This document shows, one piece after another, positions 55,011-64,000 of a DNA stretch of 64,000 bases; position 1 is the first letter of the stretch; the number at the start of each line of letters is the position of its first letter. The position numbers and the translations under genes were made by a program. The notes beneath the pieces were generated by a model. That model searched no databases and was not told where the DNA came from. It saw nothing but the letters and a program-made list of their open reading frames with translations. The stretch lies in NCBI RefSeq assembly GCF_041200145.1, contig NZ_CP165734.1:620001-684000 (forward strand), read 5' to 3'. Origin of the DNA: Bradyrhizobium sp. LLZ17. GTDB lineage: Bacteria; Pseudomonadota; Alphaproteobacteria; Rhizobiales; Xanthobacteraceae.

Positions 55011-55087
55011 CGGGCGAACGCAGGCAGCCCACCTGAGCAACATGTCCGACGAACCGTCGCGGCAATCTTTACGTAAGGAATAGACAC

Positions 55088-55504
55088 ATGCGTCACGGCA
55101 AGGTTCATCGGAAGCTCAACCGCACCGCCGAGCACCGCAAGGCGATGTTCGCCAACATGGCGGCCGCGCTGATCAAGCACGAGCAGATCGTTACCACGCT
55201 GCCGAAGGCCAAGGAGCTGCGCCCGATCGTCGAGAAGCTCGTCACCCTCGGCAAGAAGGGCGGCCTGGCCATGCGCCGCCAGGCGATCTCCGAGATGCGC
55301 GACAAGGATCAGGTCCGCAAGTTGTTCGACACGCTGGCCACCCGCTACAAGGACCGCCAGGGCGGCTACACCCGTATCATCAAGGCTGGCTTCCGCTACG
55401 GCGACAACGCGCCGATGGCCGTCATCGAGTTCGTCGACCGCGACGTCGACGCCAAGGGCCAGGACTCCGGTCCGGTGCAGGCGAAGGAAGCCGAGGCGGC
55501 GTAA
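55088..55504 (+). CDS. rplQ: 50S ribosomal protein L17
   Basis: The product has 138 residues: [25 protein letters not shown] and [23 protein letters not shown] are conserved. L17 lies at the tunnel exit. It is the last gene of the alpha operon, and a terminator follows. Confidence 0.96.
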   Translation: MRHGKVHRKLNRTAEHRKAMFANMAAALIKHEQIVTTLPKAKELRPIVEKLVTLGKKGGLAMRRQAISEMRDKDQVRKLFDTLATRYKDRQGGYTRIIKAGFRYGDNAPMAVIEFVDRDVDAKGQDSGPVQAKEAEAA

Positions 55505-55531
55505 GCCGGTCGGTATCAAGTTTCGAGAAAG

Positions 55532-55555
55532 CGGCGCCTTGGGCGCCGTTTTTTT
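55532..55555 (+). terminator. Rho-independent terminator after rplQ
   Basis: CGGCGCC (55532-55538) pairs with GGCGCCG (55542-55548) and is followed by seven T. It ends the alpha operon and so the long ribosomal cluster. Confidence 0.88.
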
Positions 55556-55586
55556 GTCGGCGCAGTTGTTTCATCGGCTACTGAGG

Positions 55587-55614
55587 TGTCGTCCCGGCGA
55601 AGGCCGGGACGACA
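55587..55614. repeat. REP-like palindrome
   Basis: TGTCGTCCCGGC (55587-55598) pairs with GCCGGGACGACA (55603-55614) across a GAAG loop, a perfect 12-base stem. It resembles an abundant extragenic palindrome of Bradyrhizobium genomes (from memory). Confidence 0.65.
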
Positions 55615-55704
55615 CTATCCATCTTCCCTCACGCATCGGTGAGCGCTGATTGCCAGGACGCTGGCAACGCCCAATATCTCCGTCGACATCAACGGAGATC
55701 GCGC

Positions 55705-56493
55705 ATGAACATCGACCTTTCCGGAAAGACTGCCCTCGTGACCGGTTCGACAGCCGGCATCGGCCACGCCATTGCCAAGGGCCTTGCCGCGTCGGGCGCC
55801 AGCGTCGTGATCAACGGGCGCGGCCAGGACAAGGTGGATGCGGCGGTGCGCAAGCTGGAAACAGCGGGGGGCAAGGTTCGCGGCATCGCCGCTGACGTCT
55901 CGACCGCGGCCGGATGCAAGGCGCTTGTCGCGGCGCTGCCGGAGGTCGACATCCTCATCAACAATGCCGGCATCTTCGAGCCAAAGGACTTTTTCGACAT
56001 CCCCGACGAGGACTGGAGCCGCTTTTTCGAGGTCAATGTGATGAGCGGCGTGCGGCTGTCGCGGGCGTATTTGAAAGGCATGCTCCAGCGCAATTGGGGC
56101 CGCATCGTCTTCATCTCCTCGGAGTCCGGGCTCAACATTCCCGTCGAGATGATCCATTACGGCATGAGCAAGACGGCGCAGCTCTCGGTCGCGCGGGGCC
56201 TGGCGCAGCTCACCGGTGGCACCGGCGTCACCGTCAATTCGGTGCTGCCGGGTCCGACCATGTCGGAAGGCGTCGCGACCTTCGTGAAGGATCTGGCCAA
56301 GCAGAACGGGCAGTCGGTGGATGAGGCCGCGGCCAATTTCGTCAAGCAGCATCGGCCGAGCTCGCTGCTGCAACGCTTCGCCAGCGTCGAGGAGATCGCC
56401 AATATGGTGGTCTACGTCGCGTCCAAGCAGGCGTCCGCGACCAACGGCGCGGCGCTTCGCGCGGAAGGCGGCATCGTCAATACGATCGCGTGA
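55705..56493 (+). CDS. Short-chain dehydrogenase/reductase
   Basis: The product has 262 residues. The nucleotide site TGSTAGIGHAI (near 13-23), NNAG (near 90), and catalytic Ser plus YGMSK (Tyr-x-x-x-Lys, near 152-156) define a classical SDR. The substrate is unknown. The ATG at 55705 follows GGAG. The small DUF1330 gene follows after nine bases, so the two may form an operon. Confidence 0.9.
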   Translation: MNIDLSGKTALVTGSTAGIGHAIAKGLAASGASVVINGRGQDKVDAAVRKLETAGGKVRGIAADVSTAAGCKALVAALPEVDILINNAGIFEPKDFFDIPDEDWSRFFEVNVMSGVRLSRAYLKGMLQRNWGRIVFISSESGLNIPVEMIHYGMSKTAQLSVARGLAQLTGGTGVTVNSVLPGPTMSEGVATFVKDLAKQNGQSVDEAAANFVKQHRPSSLLQRFASVEEIANMVVYVASKQASATNGAALRAEGGIVNTIA

Positions 56494-56502
56494 GGCGTGC
56501 AG

Positions 56503-56799
56503 ATGCCGGCCTATGTGATTTCCGAGGTCGAGGTGCGCGACCAGGCCGCGATGCAGGCCTATCGCACGCTCGCCGCACAAACCATTGCGCGCTATGGCGG
56601 CCGCTACCTCGCGCGCGGCGGCGCCACCGAATTGGTGGAGGGCGGCCCGCCGCCCAAGACCATCATCATTGTGGAGTTTCCTTCGATGGCTCGCGCGCGC
56701 GAATGGTACGCATCGGCTGAATATGCCGAGGCCCTGAAACTGCGGCGAACGGCTCTGGAGCGGCGGCTGATGTTCGTCGAGGGCGCAGTTCCGGACTGA
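56503..56799 (+). CDS. DUF1330 family protein
   Basis: The product has 98 residues. The ferredoxin-like fold of the family is recognisable in PAYVISEVEVRD … YGGRYLARGGATEL … IIIVEFPSMARAREWYASAEY. The function of the family is not established. An upstream in-frame GTG at 56497 is possible. Confidence 0.85.
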   Translation: MPAYVISEVEVRDQAAMQAYRTLAAQTIARYGGRYLARGGATELVEGGPPPKTIIIVEFPSMARAREWYASAEYAEALKLRRTALERRLMFVEGAVPD

Positions 56800-56855
56800 C
56801 TGGTCTGCTCGCTTGCCGCTTTCATTTGCGCTGCGACCGGCTAAAGATCGGCCTC

Positions 56856-58184
56856 ATGATCATGGTCAGGTCTCTTCGCAACAAGCGGCGGTTGAGAATC
56901 ACGTCTGCCCGCTGGCAGCGGCGGGCGATTTTTCTGTTGGGCGGGATTGTCGTTGGCGCCGCGGCCGTGGCCCTGGCCCAACTCGCCGACCTCGCCCAGC
57001 ACGCCTTCAGGCTGCTGCTTGCCTATTCGCGCTATGCGGTCCTGCTGGTGACGCCGCTCGGCTTCATGCTGTCGGCCTTTCTCACCATCCGGGTGTTTCC
57101 CGGTGCCCAGGGCAGTGGAATTCCGCAAGCCATTGCCGCGCGGCATCTGAGCGATCAGGCGGCGCGGGGGCGGCTCGTCTCGATGCGCATTGCCGTTGGC
57201 AAGATGATCCTCACCCTGTTTGGACTGCTGTGCGGGGCATCGGTCGGGCGGGAAGGGCCCACGGTGCAGGTCGGCGCCTCCGTCATGTTCGCGATCGGCC
57301 GCGTCTCGCCGCGCCGTCAACCCGGATTGATCCTGGCCGGCGCGGCAGCTGGGGTCGCCGCGGCGTTCAATACCCCGCTGGCCGGCATCGTGTTCGGGAT
57401 CGAGGAGATGAGCCGCGCTTTCGAGACGCGCACCAGCAGCCTCATCATCGCCGCGGTCATCGCGGCAGGCCTGACGTCGTTGGCGTTGATGGGCAACTAC
57501 ACCTATTTCGGCAGCAGCGCGATGTCGCTCGCCCGCGGCATCGACTGGCTGGCGGTGCCCGCCTGCGGCGTGGCTGGGGGTGTGCTCGGCGGGCTCTTCA
57601 GCCGAACCGTCATCACCATGTCGCGGGGGCTTCCCAATTCCGTTGGGCACGCCATCAAGGCCCACCCGCTGTGGTTCGCGCTGGCCTGTGGCTTTGCCGT
57701 TGCCGGCTGCGGCCTGGTCTCCGGCGATACCATCTATGGCACCGGGTACGAGCAGGTGAAGATGTCGCTGGAGCACGGTTCGCCTCTGCCGCAGGATTTT
57801 GGCGTGCTCAAATTTCTCGCGACGACCTTCGCCGCGATTAGCGGCATCCCCGGCGGCATCTTCTCACCTTCGCTGGCCATCGGTGCCGGCCTCGGCAGCA
57901 ATGTCGCGCAGCTGTTTCACGATGCACCGCTCGGCGCGATCATGCTGCTCGGCATGGTATCCTATTTTGCCGGTGTCGTGCAGGCGCCGATCACCGCGTT
58001 CGTGATCGTGACCGAGATGACCGACAATCACGGCATGGTGGTGCCGTTGATGACGGCGGCGCTGATTGCGCACTTCGTGTCTCGATTGATCTGCGAAGAG
58101 GGCATCTATCACGCCCTCGCAAAGGGCTTTATCGAGCGGGCGACGCTTTCGCCGGAGACGAAGCCGCCGCCCGCCTCGGATTGA
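56856..58184 (+). CDS. ClC family chloride channel/antiporter
   Basis: The product has 442 residues from ATG 56856; TTG 56826 and ATG 56862 are alternatives. The selectivity motifs GSGIP, GREGP (with the gating Glu), and GGIFSP are all present. GIEEM carries the internal Glu that marks proton-coupled antiporters, so chloride/proton exchange rather than a channel is likely. About ten membrane helices. The C-terminus is short without CBS domains. It lies 57 bases after the DUF1330 gene. Confidence 0.9.
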   Translation: MIMVRSLRNKRRLRITSARWQRRAIFLLGGIVVGAAAVALAQLADLAQHAFRLLLAYSRYAVLLVTPLGFMLSAFLTIRVFPGAQGSGIPQAIAARHLSDQAARGRLVSMRIAVGKMILTLFGLLCGASVGREGPTVQVGASVMFAIGRVSPRRQPGLILAGAAAGVAAAFNTPLAGIVFGIEEMSRAFETRTSSLIIAAVIAAGLTSLALMGNYTYFGSSAMSLARGIDWLAVPACGVAGGVLGGLFSRTVITMSRGLPNSVGHAIKAHPLWFALACGFAVAGCGLVSGDTIYGTGYEQVKMSLEHGSPLPQDFGVLKFLATTFAAISGIPGGIFSPSLAIGAGLGSNVAQLFHDAPLGAIMLLGMVSYFAGVVQAPITAFVIVTEMTDNHGMVVPLMTAALIAHFVSRLICEEGIYHALAKGFIERATLSPETKPPPASD

Positions 58185-58187
58185 AGC

Positions 58188-59201
58188 CTACCACCCCTCC
58201 AGCACGATCTTGCCGCGCGACTTGCCGCTCTCGAGCAGCGCATGGGCGCGCTTGAGGTTGGACGCGTTGATCGTGCCGAAGGTCTGGTCGAGGGTGGTAC
58301 GCAAGACGCCCTTGTCGATGAGGTCGGCGACGTCGCCCAGCAGGTGATGCTGCGCGATCATGTCCGGCGTCTGGAACGAGGAGCGCGTGAACATCGATTC
58401 CCAGTGCACCGAGATCGCCTTGCCCTTGAACACGCTCACGGTGAATTCCGGGGGATCGTCGATCAGGCCGAACTTGCCCTGCGGCGCCATGATATCGGCG
58501 ATCGCCTTGTAGTGCTGGTCGGTGAAGGTGAGGCTCGCCACCAGCGCGACGGGCGGCAGCCTGAGCTTCTCGATCTGCTCCTTCATCGGCTTGCCATGGT
58601 CGATCACCGCATGCGCGCCGAGATCGAGGCACCATTTTTGCGATTCCGGCCGCGTCGCGGTGGCGAGCACGGTCAGTCCGGTCAGGCGGCGGGCGAGCTG
58701 GATCAGGATCGAGCCGACGCCCCCGGCACCGCCGGTGATCAGCAGCGTGCGCGGATCGACGCTCTTGCCGGGCACCGCGCCGAGCCGATCGAACAACAAT
58801 TCCCACGCGGTGATGGAAGTCAGGGGCAGGGCGGCGACCTGCGCGAACGAGAGCGACTTCGGCTTGTTGCCGACGATGCGCTCGTCGACCAGGTGGAATT
58901 CGGAATTGGTACCCTGGCGCAGGATCGAGCCGGCGTAGAACACCTCGTCGCCCGGCTTGAACAGCGTCACCTCGGACCCGACGGCGTCGACCACGCCGGC
59001 GGCGTCGTAGCCCAGTATTTTCACCTCACCTTCGGGCGGGGCGGCGCGCTTGCGTACTTTGTAATCGACCGGATTGGCCGAGATCGCCTTCACGGCAACA
59101 CGGATGTCGCGTCCCTTTGGCTCGGGTTTTGCGGTCTCGAAATCGATCAGCGAATTCGTATCCTCGATTGGAAGCGACTTTTTGTAGCCGACGGCCTTCA
59201 T
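58188..59201 (-). CDS. Zinc-type alcohol dehydrogenase-like (MDR) oxidoreductase
   Basis: The product has 337 residues. A GroES-like N-terminus (ISANPVDYKVR, LGYDAAGVVDAVGSEV) is followed by a Rossmann domain (LLITGGAGGVGSILIQLARRL). Zinc ligands typical of true alcohol dehydrogenases are absent, so it is likely a quinone-oxidoreductase-type NADPH enzyme. The substrate is unknown. It is convergent with the ClC gene (three bases apart), and the porin follows in the same leftward direction upstream. Confidence 0.88.
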   Translation of the reverse strand: MKAVGYKKSLPIEDTNSLIDFETAKPEPKGRDIRVAVKAISANPVDYKVRKRAAPPEGEVKILGYDAAGVVDAVGSEVTLFKPGDEVFYAGSILRQGTNSEFHLVDERIVGNKPKSLSFAQVAALPLTSITAWELLFDRLGAVPGKSVDPRTLLITGGAGGVGSILIQLARRLTGLTVLATATRPESQKWCLDLGAHAVIDHGKPMKEQIEKLRLPPVALVASLTFTDQHYKAIADIMAPQGKFGLIDDPPEFTVSVFKGKAISVHWESMFTRSSFQTPDMIAQHHLLGDVADLIDKGVLRTTLDQTFGTINASNLKRAHALLESGKSRGKIVLEGW

Positions 59202-59229
59202 GGCTTGTCTCCATCAATGGTAGATCGCA

Positions 59230-60843
59230 TCAGAACGCAAATTGCGTGCGCATCGCCACGGCATCGAATTTCGAACCGACATCGGCGGTCGAGACCGGCG
59301 AGGCCTGCTTGGAGATATTGCCATGCAGGTAGTCGAGCATGAAGCGGACATTGCCGTTGACATACCAGTTGAGCGCGAGCGTGTAGACGGTCTGGCGTCC
59401 ACCGGCGACGCCACTGGCGGTCGCGAGCTGATCGTTGAGGTCGATCTGGCTCACGCGTCCAGCGACTTCCCACGCGCCCCAGCCGCCGCCGTCGAGCGAA
59501 AACGGATGCGCCGGCTTGACGCCGTTATAGGCGGCGTTGGCCGCGTTGTAGCTGCGACCTTCGCCTGTCAGGACGTAGCCGGCCTGCGCGTAACCGCCCT
59601 GGAACTTCAGGCTCGAGGCACCGACCAGCGGCACGCCGGTGTTGGCGGTGCGATCGACATTGTACCAGAAATACTCACCCTGGAGGATCAGCGGACCGTA
59701 GGTCGCGGCCGCCTCGAGACTGTACACCTGCGCGCCCGAGACATTGGCGATCGCACCGGTCGACACCAGCGTCGTCGGGTCGAGACGCAATTCCGGACGG
59801 TCGCTCAGCGTGACCGTCTGTGTGTTGGCGATGAGATTGCGCGGCGGCTGCATCAGCCACTGCGCATCGGCGCCGAGATGCACCGAATAGTCCTTGCCGC
59901 TGATGGGATTGCCTGCAACACGCGCCACGGCCCCGTACTGCTCGCTGGTGCCGGCTGGCGCGGCGCTCGAGGCGGAGTGGATCGCGCCCGCCGCAGGTCC
60001 CGTGACATAGCCGCCGATCCAGAGCTGGTCGTTGTACCACCGCGTGCCGGCCGCGGAGCGGAAGTCGCCGGCGGCGATGTTGGTGGCGATGACGCCAGGC
60101 GAAGCCCGCTCCATGAACATGATGTCGTTGGAGCTCGTGGCTTCGTCCAGCGTGTAGGGCAGGTCCATGATGCCGGCTTCGACCGCCATCCTTCCGCCGA
60201 ACGGCTTCAAGCCGGTGTAGCTGAGATAGGCGTTCTCGAGGCCCGAGATGCCGCCGCCGGGCAGCGATCCCGGAGCTGCCCCGCCAAATCCGTCGGAGGT
60301 GCCGCCGAAATCATAGACCAGTGCGAAATTCCAGTCGTTGAAGAATTTGCCGGCGAGCCCGATGCGGGCGCGGCGGACGTTCTCGCCGCTGTCGAGCCTC
60401 TGCGGCACGGTGGCCGCGGTGTTGGGACGATAGTCGTAGCCGCCGACATCCCAATGCACGCGCCCGGTAATGGCGACGCAGTTCGCCTGGTCGGCGGTGC
60501 AGATCGTCGGCCGGTTGTTCGGCATCGTTACGACAACGCCGGATGCCGGTGCAGGGCCCTTGACTGGAATCGCAGCATTGGCGTTGGCGACGACGGCCTT
60601 CGCTTCGGAGCGGGCTTCGGCTTTGGCTTCAGCCTTTACCTCGGCCTTGGTCTTCGCCGTGGCCGCTGCGTTCGCAGTGGTCTGGCTTTGCAGTCTGTCG
60701 AGCTTCTGCTCGAGCATTTTCAATTGCTGCTTCAGCAGTGCGATCTCCTGCTCGCTATTGCTCGCCGATTCTGCCTGCACTTGCGAGGCCGCCAGCGCGC
60801 CCGCGAGACCAATCGCCGTGGCCATGAATCTTGCTTTGCTCAC
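59230..60843 (-). CDS. Phosphate-selective-type porin (OprO/OprP family)
   Basis: The product has 537 residues. A signal peptide ends at about VQA/ES (residue 24). A coiled coil (EIALLKQQLKMLEQKLDRLQ) and an Ala/Lys segment follow, then the beta-barrel with GRVHWDVGGYDYRPN and many alternating aromatic strands, ending in TQFAF with a terminal Phe as recognised by the BAM complex. It should form an anion-selective pore in the outer membrane. The ion is inferred from family. Confidence 0.82.
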   Translation of the reverse strand: MSKARFMATAIGLAGALAASQVQAESASNSEQEIALLKQQLKMLEQKLDRLQSQTTANAAATAKTKAEVKAEAKAEARSEAKAVVANANAAIPVKGPAPASGVVVTMPNNRPTICTADQANCVAITGRVHWDVGGYDYRPNTAATVPQRLDSGENVRRARIGLAGKFFNDWNFALVYDFGGTSDGFGGAAPGSLPGGGISGLENAYLSYTGLKPFGGRMAVEAGIMDLPYTLDEATSSNDIMFMERASPGVIATNIAAGDFRSAAGTRWYNDQLWIGGYVTGPAAGAIHSASSAAPAGTSEQYGAVARVAGNPISGKDYSVHLGADAQWLMQPPRNLIANTQTVTLSDRPELRLDPTTLVSTGAIANVSGAQVYSLEAAATYGPLILQGEYFWYNVDRTANTGVPLVGASSLKFQGGYAQAGYVLTGEGRSYNAANAAYNGVKPAHPFSLDGGGWGAWEVAGRVSQIDLNDQLATASGVAGGRQTVYTLALNWYVNGNVRFMLDYLHGNISKQASPVSTADVGSKFDAVAMRTQFAF

Positions 60844-61152
60844 GTCATCACTCCTTCGGTTGACGAGCTTCCCAAGTCGAAAGCGCAGAGCCTAAGAACG
60901 ATCGATGACTGCTCCGCGACGGCGCATCACGGTTGCCGGTTCCCACTGATGTAAATTCGTCGCAACCGAATCCGTCCGTCCAGAATGCAAGATGACGGGC
61001 GTCATGCCAATGCGCGGCGAGGCAAATTGTCGGCCCGCTCGCAAAGCTTGCAGCCCGAAAGGCGCCAGAAGCGGGCTGAATATTGCCGTCCGGCGGCCTT
61101 CTAATGGGGGGCGAACGCGCCTATATTCCGGCGTCTTTTCCGAGAGGTAGGA
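60844..61152. promoter_or_regulatory. Divergent region between porin and protease genes
   Basis: About 309 bases without a gene. It should hold the promoters of both divergent genes; TATATT near 61122 is a possible -10 of the protease, but I see no clear -35. Confidence 0.35.
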
Positions 61153-62559
61153 ATGTTTCGATCGATCTGGACCGCCGTCGTGACGGCATCGTGCCTTGCT
61201 TTTTCGGCCAGTCTCAATCTGGCGTCCGCCCAGGACCGTCGCGTCCCGTCGTCGCCGGCAGAGCTGCGGTTGTCGTACGCGCCAATCGTCCAGCGGGTGC
61301 AGCCCGCGGTCGTCAATGTCTATGCCGCCAAGATGGTGCAGAATCGCAACCCGCTTCTGGACGACCCGATCTTCCGTCGCTTCTTCGGCGTCCCGGGCCA
61401 GCAGCCCGAGCAGATGCAGCGTTCGCTCGGCTCCGGGGTCATCGTCGACGCTTCCGGCCTCGTCGTCACCAATGTCCACGTCATCGAAGGCGCCGACCAG
61501 GTCAAGGTGTCGCTGTCGGACAAGCGTGAGTTCGAGGCCGACATCGTGCTGAAGGATACCCGCAGCGATCTCGCGGTGCTGCGCCTGAAGGACACCAAGG
61601 AGAAGTTTCCGACGCTCGACTTCACCAATTCGGATGAGCTGATGGTCGGCGATGTCGTGCTGGCGATCGGCAATCCGTTCGGCGTCGGCCAGACCGTGAC
61701 CCACGGCATCATCTCGGCGCTCGCGCGCACCCAGGTCGGCATCACCGACTACCAGTTCTTCATCCAGACCGATGCCCCGATCAATCCCGGCAATTCCGGC
61801 GGCGCGCTGGTCGATATGAGCGGCAAGCTCGCCGGCATCAACACCGCGATCTATTCGCGCTCCGGCGGCTCGCAGGGCATCGGCTTTGCGATTCCGGCGA
61901 ATATGGTGCGTGTGGTCGTCGCCTCCGCCAAGGGCGGCGGCAAGGCGGTGAAGCGTCCTTGGCTTGGTGCACGTCTCCAGGCGGTGACACCCGACATCGC
62001 GGAAAGCCTCGGCTTGCGCTCGCCGTCCGGCGCGCTGGTCGCAAGCGTGGTCCCGAATGGGCCGGCCGCCAAGGCCGGGTTGAAATCCTCCGACCTGATC
62101 GTTGCGATCGACGGCCAGAGCGTGGATGACCCCAACGCGTTCGACTATCGCTTCGCGACGCGGCCGCTGGGCGGTACGGCGCAGATCGACGTGCAGCGCG
62201 GCGGCAAGCCGGTGAAGCTGGCGGTGGCGCTGGAGACCGCGCCGGATTCGGGCCGCAACGAGCTCGTCATCACGACACGCTCGCCGTTCCAGGGTGCGAA
62301 GGTCTCGACCATCACGCCTGCGGTTGCCGACGAGCTGCATCTCGATGCCGACACCGAAGGCGTCGTCATCACCGAGCTCGGCGACGACTCGCCGGCAGCC
62401 GGTGTCGGCTTCCAGAAGGGTGACATCATCCTCGCCGTCAACAGTCAGAAGATCGGCAAGACCGGCGATCTCGAGAAGGCGGCGGCCGCAAGCCAGCGGC
62501 TGTGGCGCATCACGCTGGTGCGCGGCGGCCAGCAGATCAACGTCACGCTGGGCGGATGA
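61153..62559 (+). CDS. DegP/HtrA-type periplasmic serine protease
   Basis: The product has 468 residues. A signal peptide (ends near ASA/QD) is followed by a trypsin-like domain with catalytic His (VVTNVHVIEG), Asp (RSDLAVLRL) and Ser (NPGNSGGALVD). Two PDZ domains follow; the second includes GVVITELGDDSPAAGVGFQKGD. It degrades or refolds misfolded envelope proteins. rarA starts within its stop (ATGA). Confidence 0.93.
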   Translation: MFRSIWTAVVTASCLAFSASLNLASAQDRRVPSSPAELRLSYAPIVQRVQPAVVNVYAAKMVQNRNPLLDDPIFRRFFGVPGQQPEQMQRSLGSGVIVDASGLVVTNVHVIEGADQVKVSLSDKREFEADIVLKDTRSDLAVLRLKDTKEKFPTLDFTNSDELMVGDVVLAIGNPFGVGQTVTHGIISALARTQVGITDYQFFIQTDAPINPGNSGGALVDMSGKLAGINTAIYSRSGGSQGIGFAIPANMVRVVVASAKGGGKAVKRPWLGARLQAVTPDIAESLGLRSPSGALVASVVPNGPAAKAGLKSSDLIVAIDGQSVDDPNAFDYRFATRPLGGTAQIDVQRGGKPVKLAVALETAPDSGRNELVITTRSPFQGAKVSTITPAVADELHLDADTEGVVITELGDDSPAAGVGFQKGDIILAVNSQKIGKTGDLEKAAAASQRLWRITLVRGGQQINVTLGG

Positions 62560-63893
62560 GTCCGAAGCGACCACAGGAGACGCCGACGCTGTTTGCCGCG
62601 GCGGGGCTCGATCACGAAGCTCCGCATCCGCTGCCGGACCGGCTGCGGCCGCGTGCGCTGGCGGAGGTCGTCGGTCAGGATCACATCCTCGGCCCCGATG
62701 GCGCGCTGACCCGCATGCTGGAGACGCGCACGCTGGGCTCGCTGGTGTTCTGGGGGCCGCCGGGCACTGGCAAGACCACGGTGGCGCGGCTGCTGGCGGA
62801 TGCGACCGACCTGCATTTCGAGCAGATCTCCGCGGTGTTCTCCGGCGTCGCCGATCTCAAGAAAGCCTTTGAAGCCGCGCGCGCCCGCCGCGAGATGGGA
62901 AAGGGCACGCTGTTGTTCGTCGACGAGGTGCACCGCTTCAATCGTGCCCAGCAGGATTCATTCTTGCCGGTGATGGAAGACGGCACGGTCGTCATGGTCG
63001 GCGCCACCACCGAGAATCCGTCCTTCGAGCTCAACGCGGCGCTTTTGTCGCGCGCGCGTGTGCTGGTATTTCATTCGCTCGACGCGGCTGCGATCGAGAA
63101 GCTGTTCGTGCATGCCGAAGCGGTCGAAGGCCGCAAGCTGCCGCTCGATGCGGAAGCGCGCGCCGTGCTCGTGCGCATGGCCGACGGCGATGGCCGCGCC
63201 GCGCTGACGCTCGCCGAAGAGGTCTGGCGCGCCGCCCGCAAGGACGAGATCTTTGACGCCGCCCAATTGCAGGACATCTTGCAGCGCCGCGCGCCGATCT
63301 ACGACAAATCCGCCGACGGCCACTACAACCTGATCTCGGCCCTGCATAAATCGGTGCGCGGCTCCGATCCCGACGCCGCGCTGTATTATCTCGCGCGCAT
63401 GCTCGATGCAGGCGAGGACCCGCTGTTTCTGGCCCGCCGCGTCGTGCGCATGGCGGTCGAGGACATCGGGCTCGCCGATCCGCAGGCGCTCGTCATCGCC
63501 AATGCCGCAAAGGATGCGTTCGACTTTCTCGGCCATCCCGAGGGCGAACTCGCCATTGCGCAAGCGGTGGTCTATCTCGCCACTGCCCCGAAATCGAACG
63601 CGGTCTACACCGCCTTCGGCGCCGCCATGCAGACGGCAAAGCAGGCTGGCTCGCTGCTGCCGCCAAAACACATCCTGAATTCACCGACCAAGCTGATGAA
63701 GTCGGAAGGCTACGGCGCGTCTTACGAATACGACCACGACACCCCGGAGGCCTTTTCGGGGCAGGACTACTTTCCAGAGGCCCTCGGCCGTCAGACCTTC
63801 TACGACCCGCCGGACCGCGGTTTCGAGCGGGAGATCCGCAAGCGGCTGGATTACTGGGCCAAGCTGCGCAAGGAGCGGGGCGGCTCGCGCTAG
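62556..63893 (+). CDS. rarA: Replication-associated recombination protein A (AAA+ ATPase)
   Basis: The product has 445 residues from ATG 62556. WGPPGTGKTT (Walker A), LLFVDEVHRFN (Walker B) and GATTENPSF (sensor 1) are followed by the MgsA/WRNIP1 tetramerisation domain (NLISALHKSVRGSDPDAALYYLARML). It acts at stalled forks with RecA and SSB. It is translationally coupled to the protease gene. Confidence 0.93.
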   Translation: MSPKRPQETPTLFAAAGLDHEAPHPLPDRLRPRALAEVVGQDHILGPDGALTRMLETRTLGSLVFWGPPGTGKTTVARLLADATDLHFEQISAVFSGVADLKKAFEAARARREMGKGTLLFVDEVHRFNRAQQDSFLPVMEDGTVVMVGATTENPSFELNAALLSRARVLVFHSLDAAAIEKLFVHAEAVEGRKLPLDAEARAVLVRMADGDGRAALTLAEEVWRAARKDEIFDAAQLQDILQRRAPIYDKSADGHYNLISALHKSVRGSDPDAALYYLARMLDAGEDPLFLARRVVRMAVEDIGLADPQALVIANAAKDAFDFLGHPEGELAIAQAVVYLATAPKSNAVYTAFGAAMQTAKQAGSLLPPKHILNSPTKLMKSEGYGASYEYDHDTPEAFSGQDYFPEALGRQTFYDPPDRGFEREIRKRLDYWAKLRKERGGSR

Positions 63894-63945
63894 AAACGGC
63901 CATTTCGCCGTGACGGGGGCCGGCTTTTAGGGTACGCAGGCAACC

Positions 63946-64000
63946 ATGAGCCGCCGCATCAAGAGAATGAACCCAAAGCCCCGTTCGCGTGACGAGCGCG
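63946..64000 (+). CDS. Start of an unidentified gene, cut by the window end
   Basis: An ATG at 63946 opens a basic N-terminus (MSRRIKRMNPKPRSRDER). In relatives a pseudouridine synthase with a similar basic start can follow rarA, but 18 residues are not enough to decide. Confidence 0.35.
   Translation, partial: MSRRIKRMNPKPRSRDER

Noticed and set aside
59242..60954. Long rightward open frame opposite the porin
   Set aside because: The leftward frame has a signal peptide, beta-barrel pattern and terminal Phe. The rightward one has none of these.

Overview
The window looks like the chromosome of a Bradyrhizobium-type alphaproteobacterium. The grounds are high GC content, the gene order tRNA-Trp, secE, nusG, rplKA, rplJL, rpoBC, then the str, S10, spc and alpha ribosomal operons, and protein sequences that resemble Bradyrhizobium from memory (no search was run). 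There are two parts: an integrated element of about 16.2 kb (1-16218) and about 47.8 kb of core genome.

Element (1-16218). A 31-base direct repeat, the 3' end of tRNA-Trp, lies at 1-31 and 16188-16218. A P4-type tyrosine integrase sits just inside the right copy and reads leftward. Behind it is a tightly overlapping leftward operon: a frameshifted accessory gene, an AlpA/excisionase-like protein, an SF2 helicase, a zinc-finger/Toprim primase and a small protein with a possible C-terminal HTH. A gap with an operator-like palindrome follows, then a second leftward operon of small phage-type genes ending in a protein that resembles a podovirus internal virion/DNA-ejection protein. I see no terminase, portal, capsid or tail gene, so this is a defective prophage, phage satellite or phage-derived island. 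The left third is cargo: a three-gene module ending in a papain/NlpC-like protein, several small membrane proteins, a divergent pair of secreted GSAVCP-repeat proteins, and a Tat-like/HTH gene pair.

Core, 16219-30125. secE (with its own promoter), nusG, rplK and rplA are followed by a strong terminator and a 2-hydroxyacid dehydrogenase. After a long leader come rplJ, rplL, rpoB and rpoC, ending at a good terminator.

Core, 30252-35622. Three non-ribosomal genes separate rpoC from rpsL: an amine-oxidase/methyltransferase fusion, an ABC exporter with acidic tails at both ends, and a convergent FAD oxidoreductase. The Ser-rich C-terminus of the last is encoded antisense to the acidic tail of the exporter.

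Core, 36260-55504. rpsL, rpsG, fusA, tuf, the S10 and spc operons, secY, adk, rpsM, rpsK, rpoA and rplQ are in the canonical order. Oddities are rpsH, whose usual stop codon is lost so that it runs into rplF, and adk, which carries a long histone-H1-like Lys/Ala tail. Extragenic palindromes lie after tuf, rpmD, rpsM, rpoA and rplQ.

Core, 55705-64000. An SDR dehydrogenase, a DUF1330 protein, a ClC chloride channel/antiporter, an MDR oxidoreductase and a phosphate-selective-type porin (the last two leftward), then degP-like protease, rarA, and the first codons of another gene.
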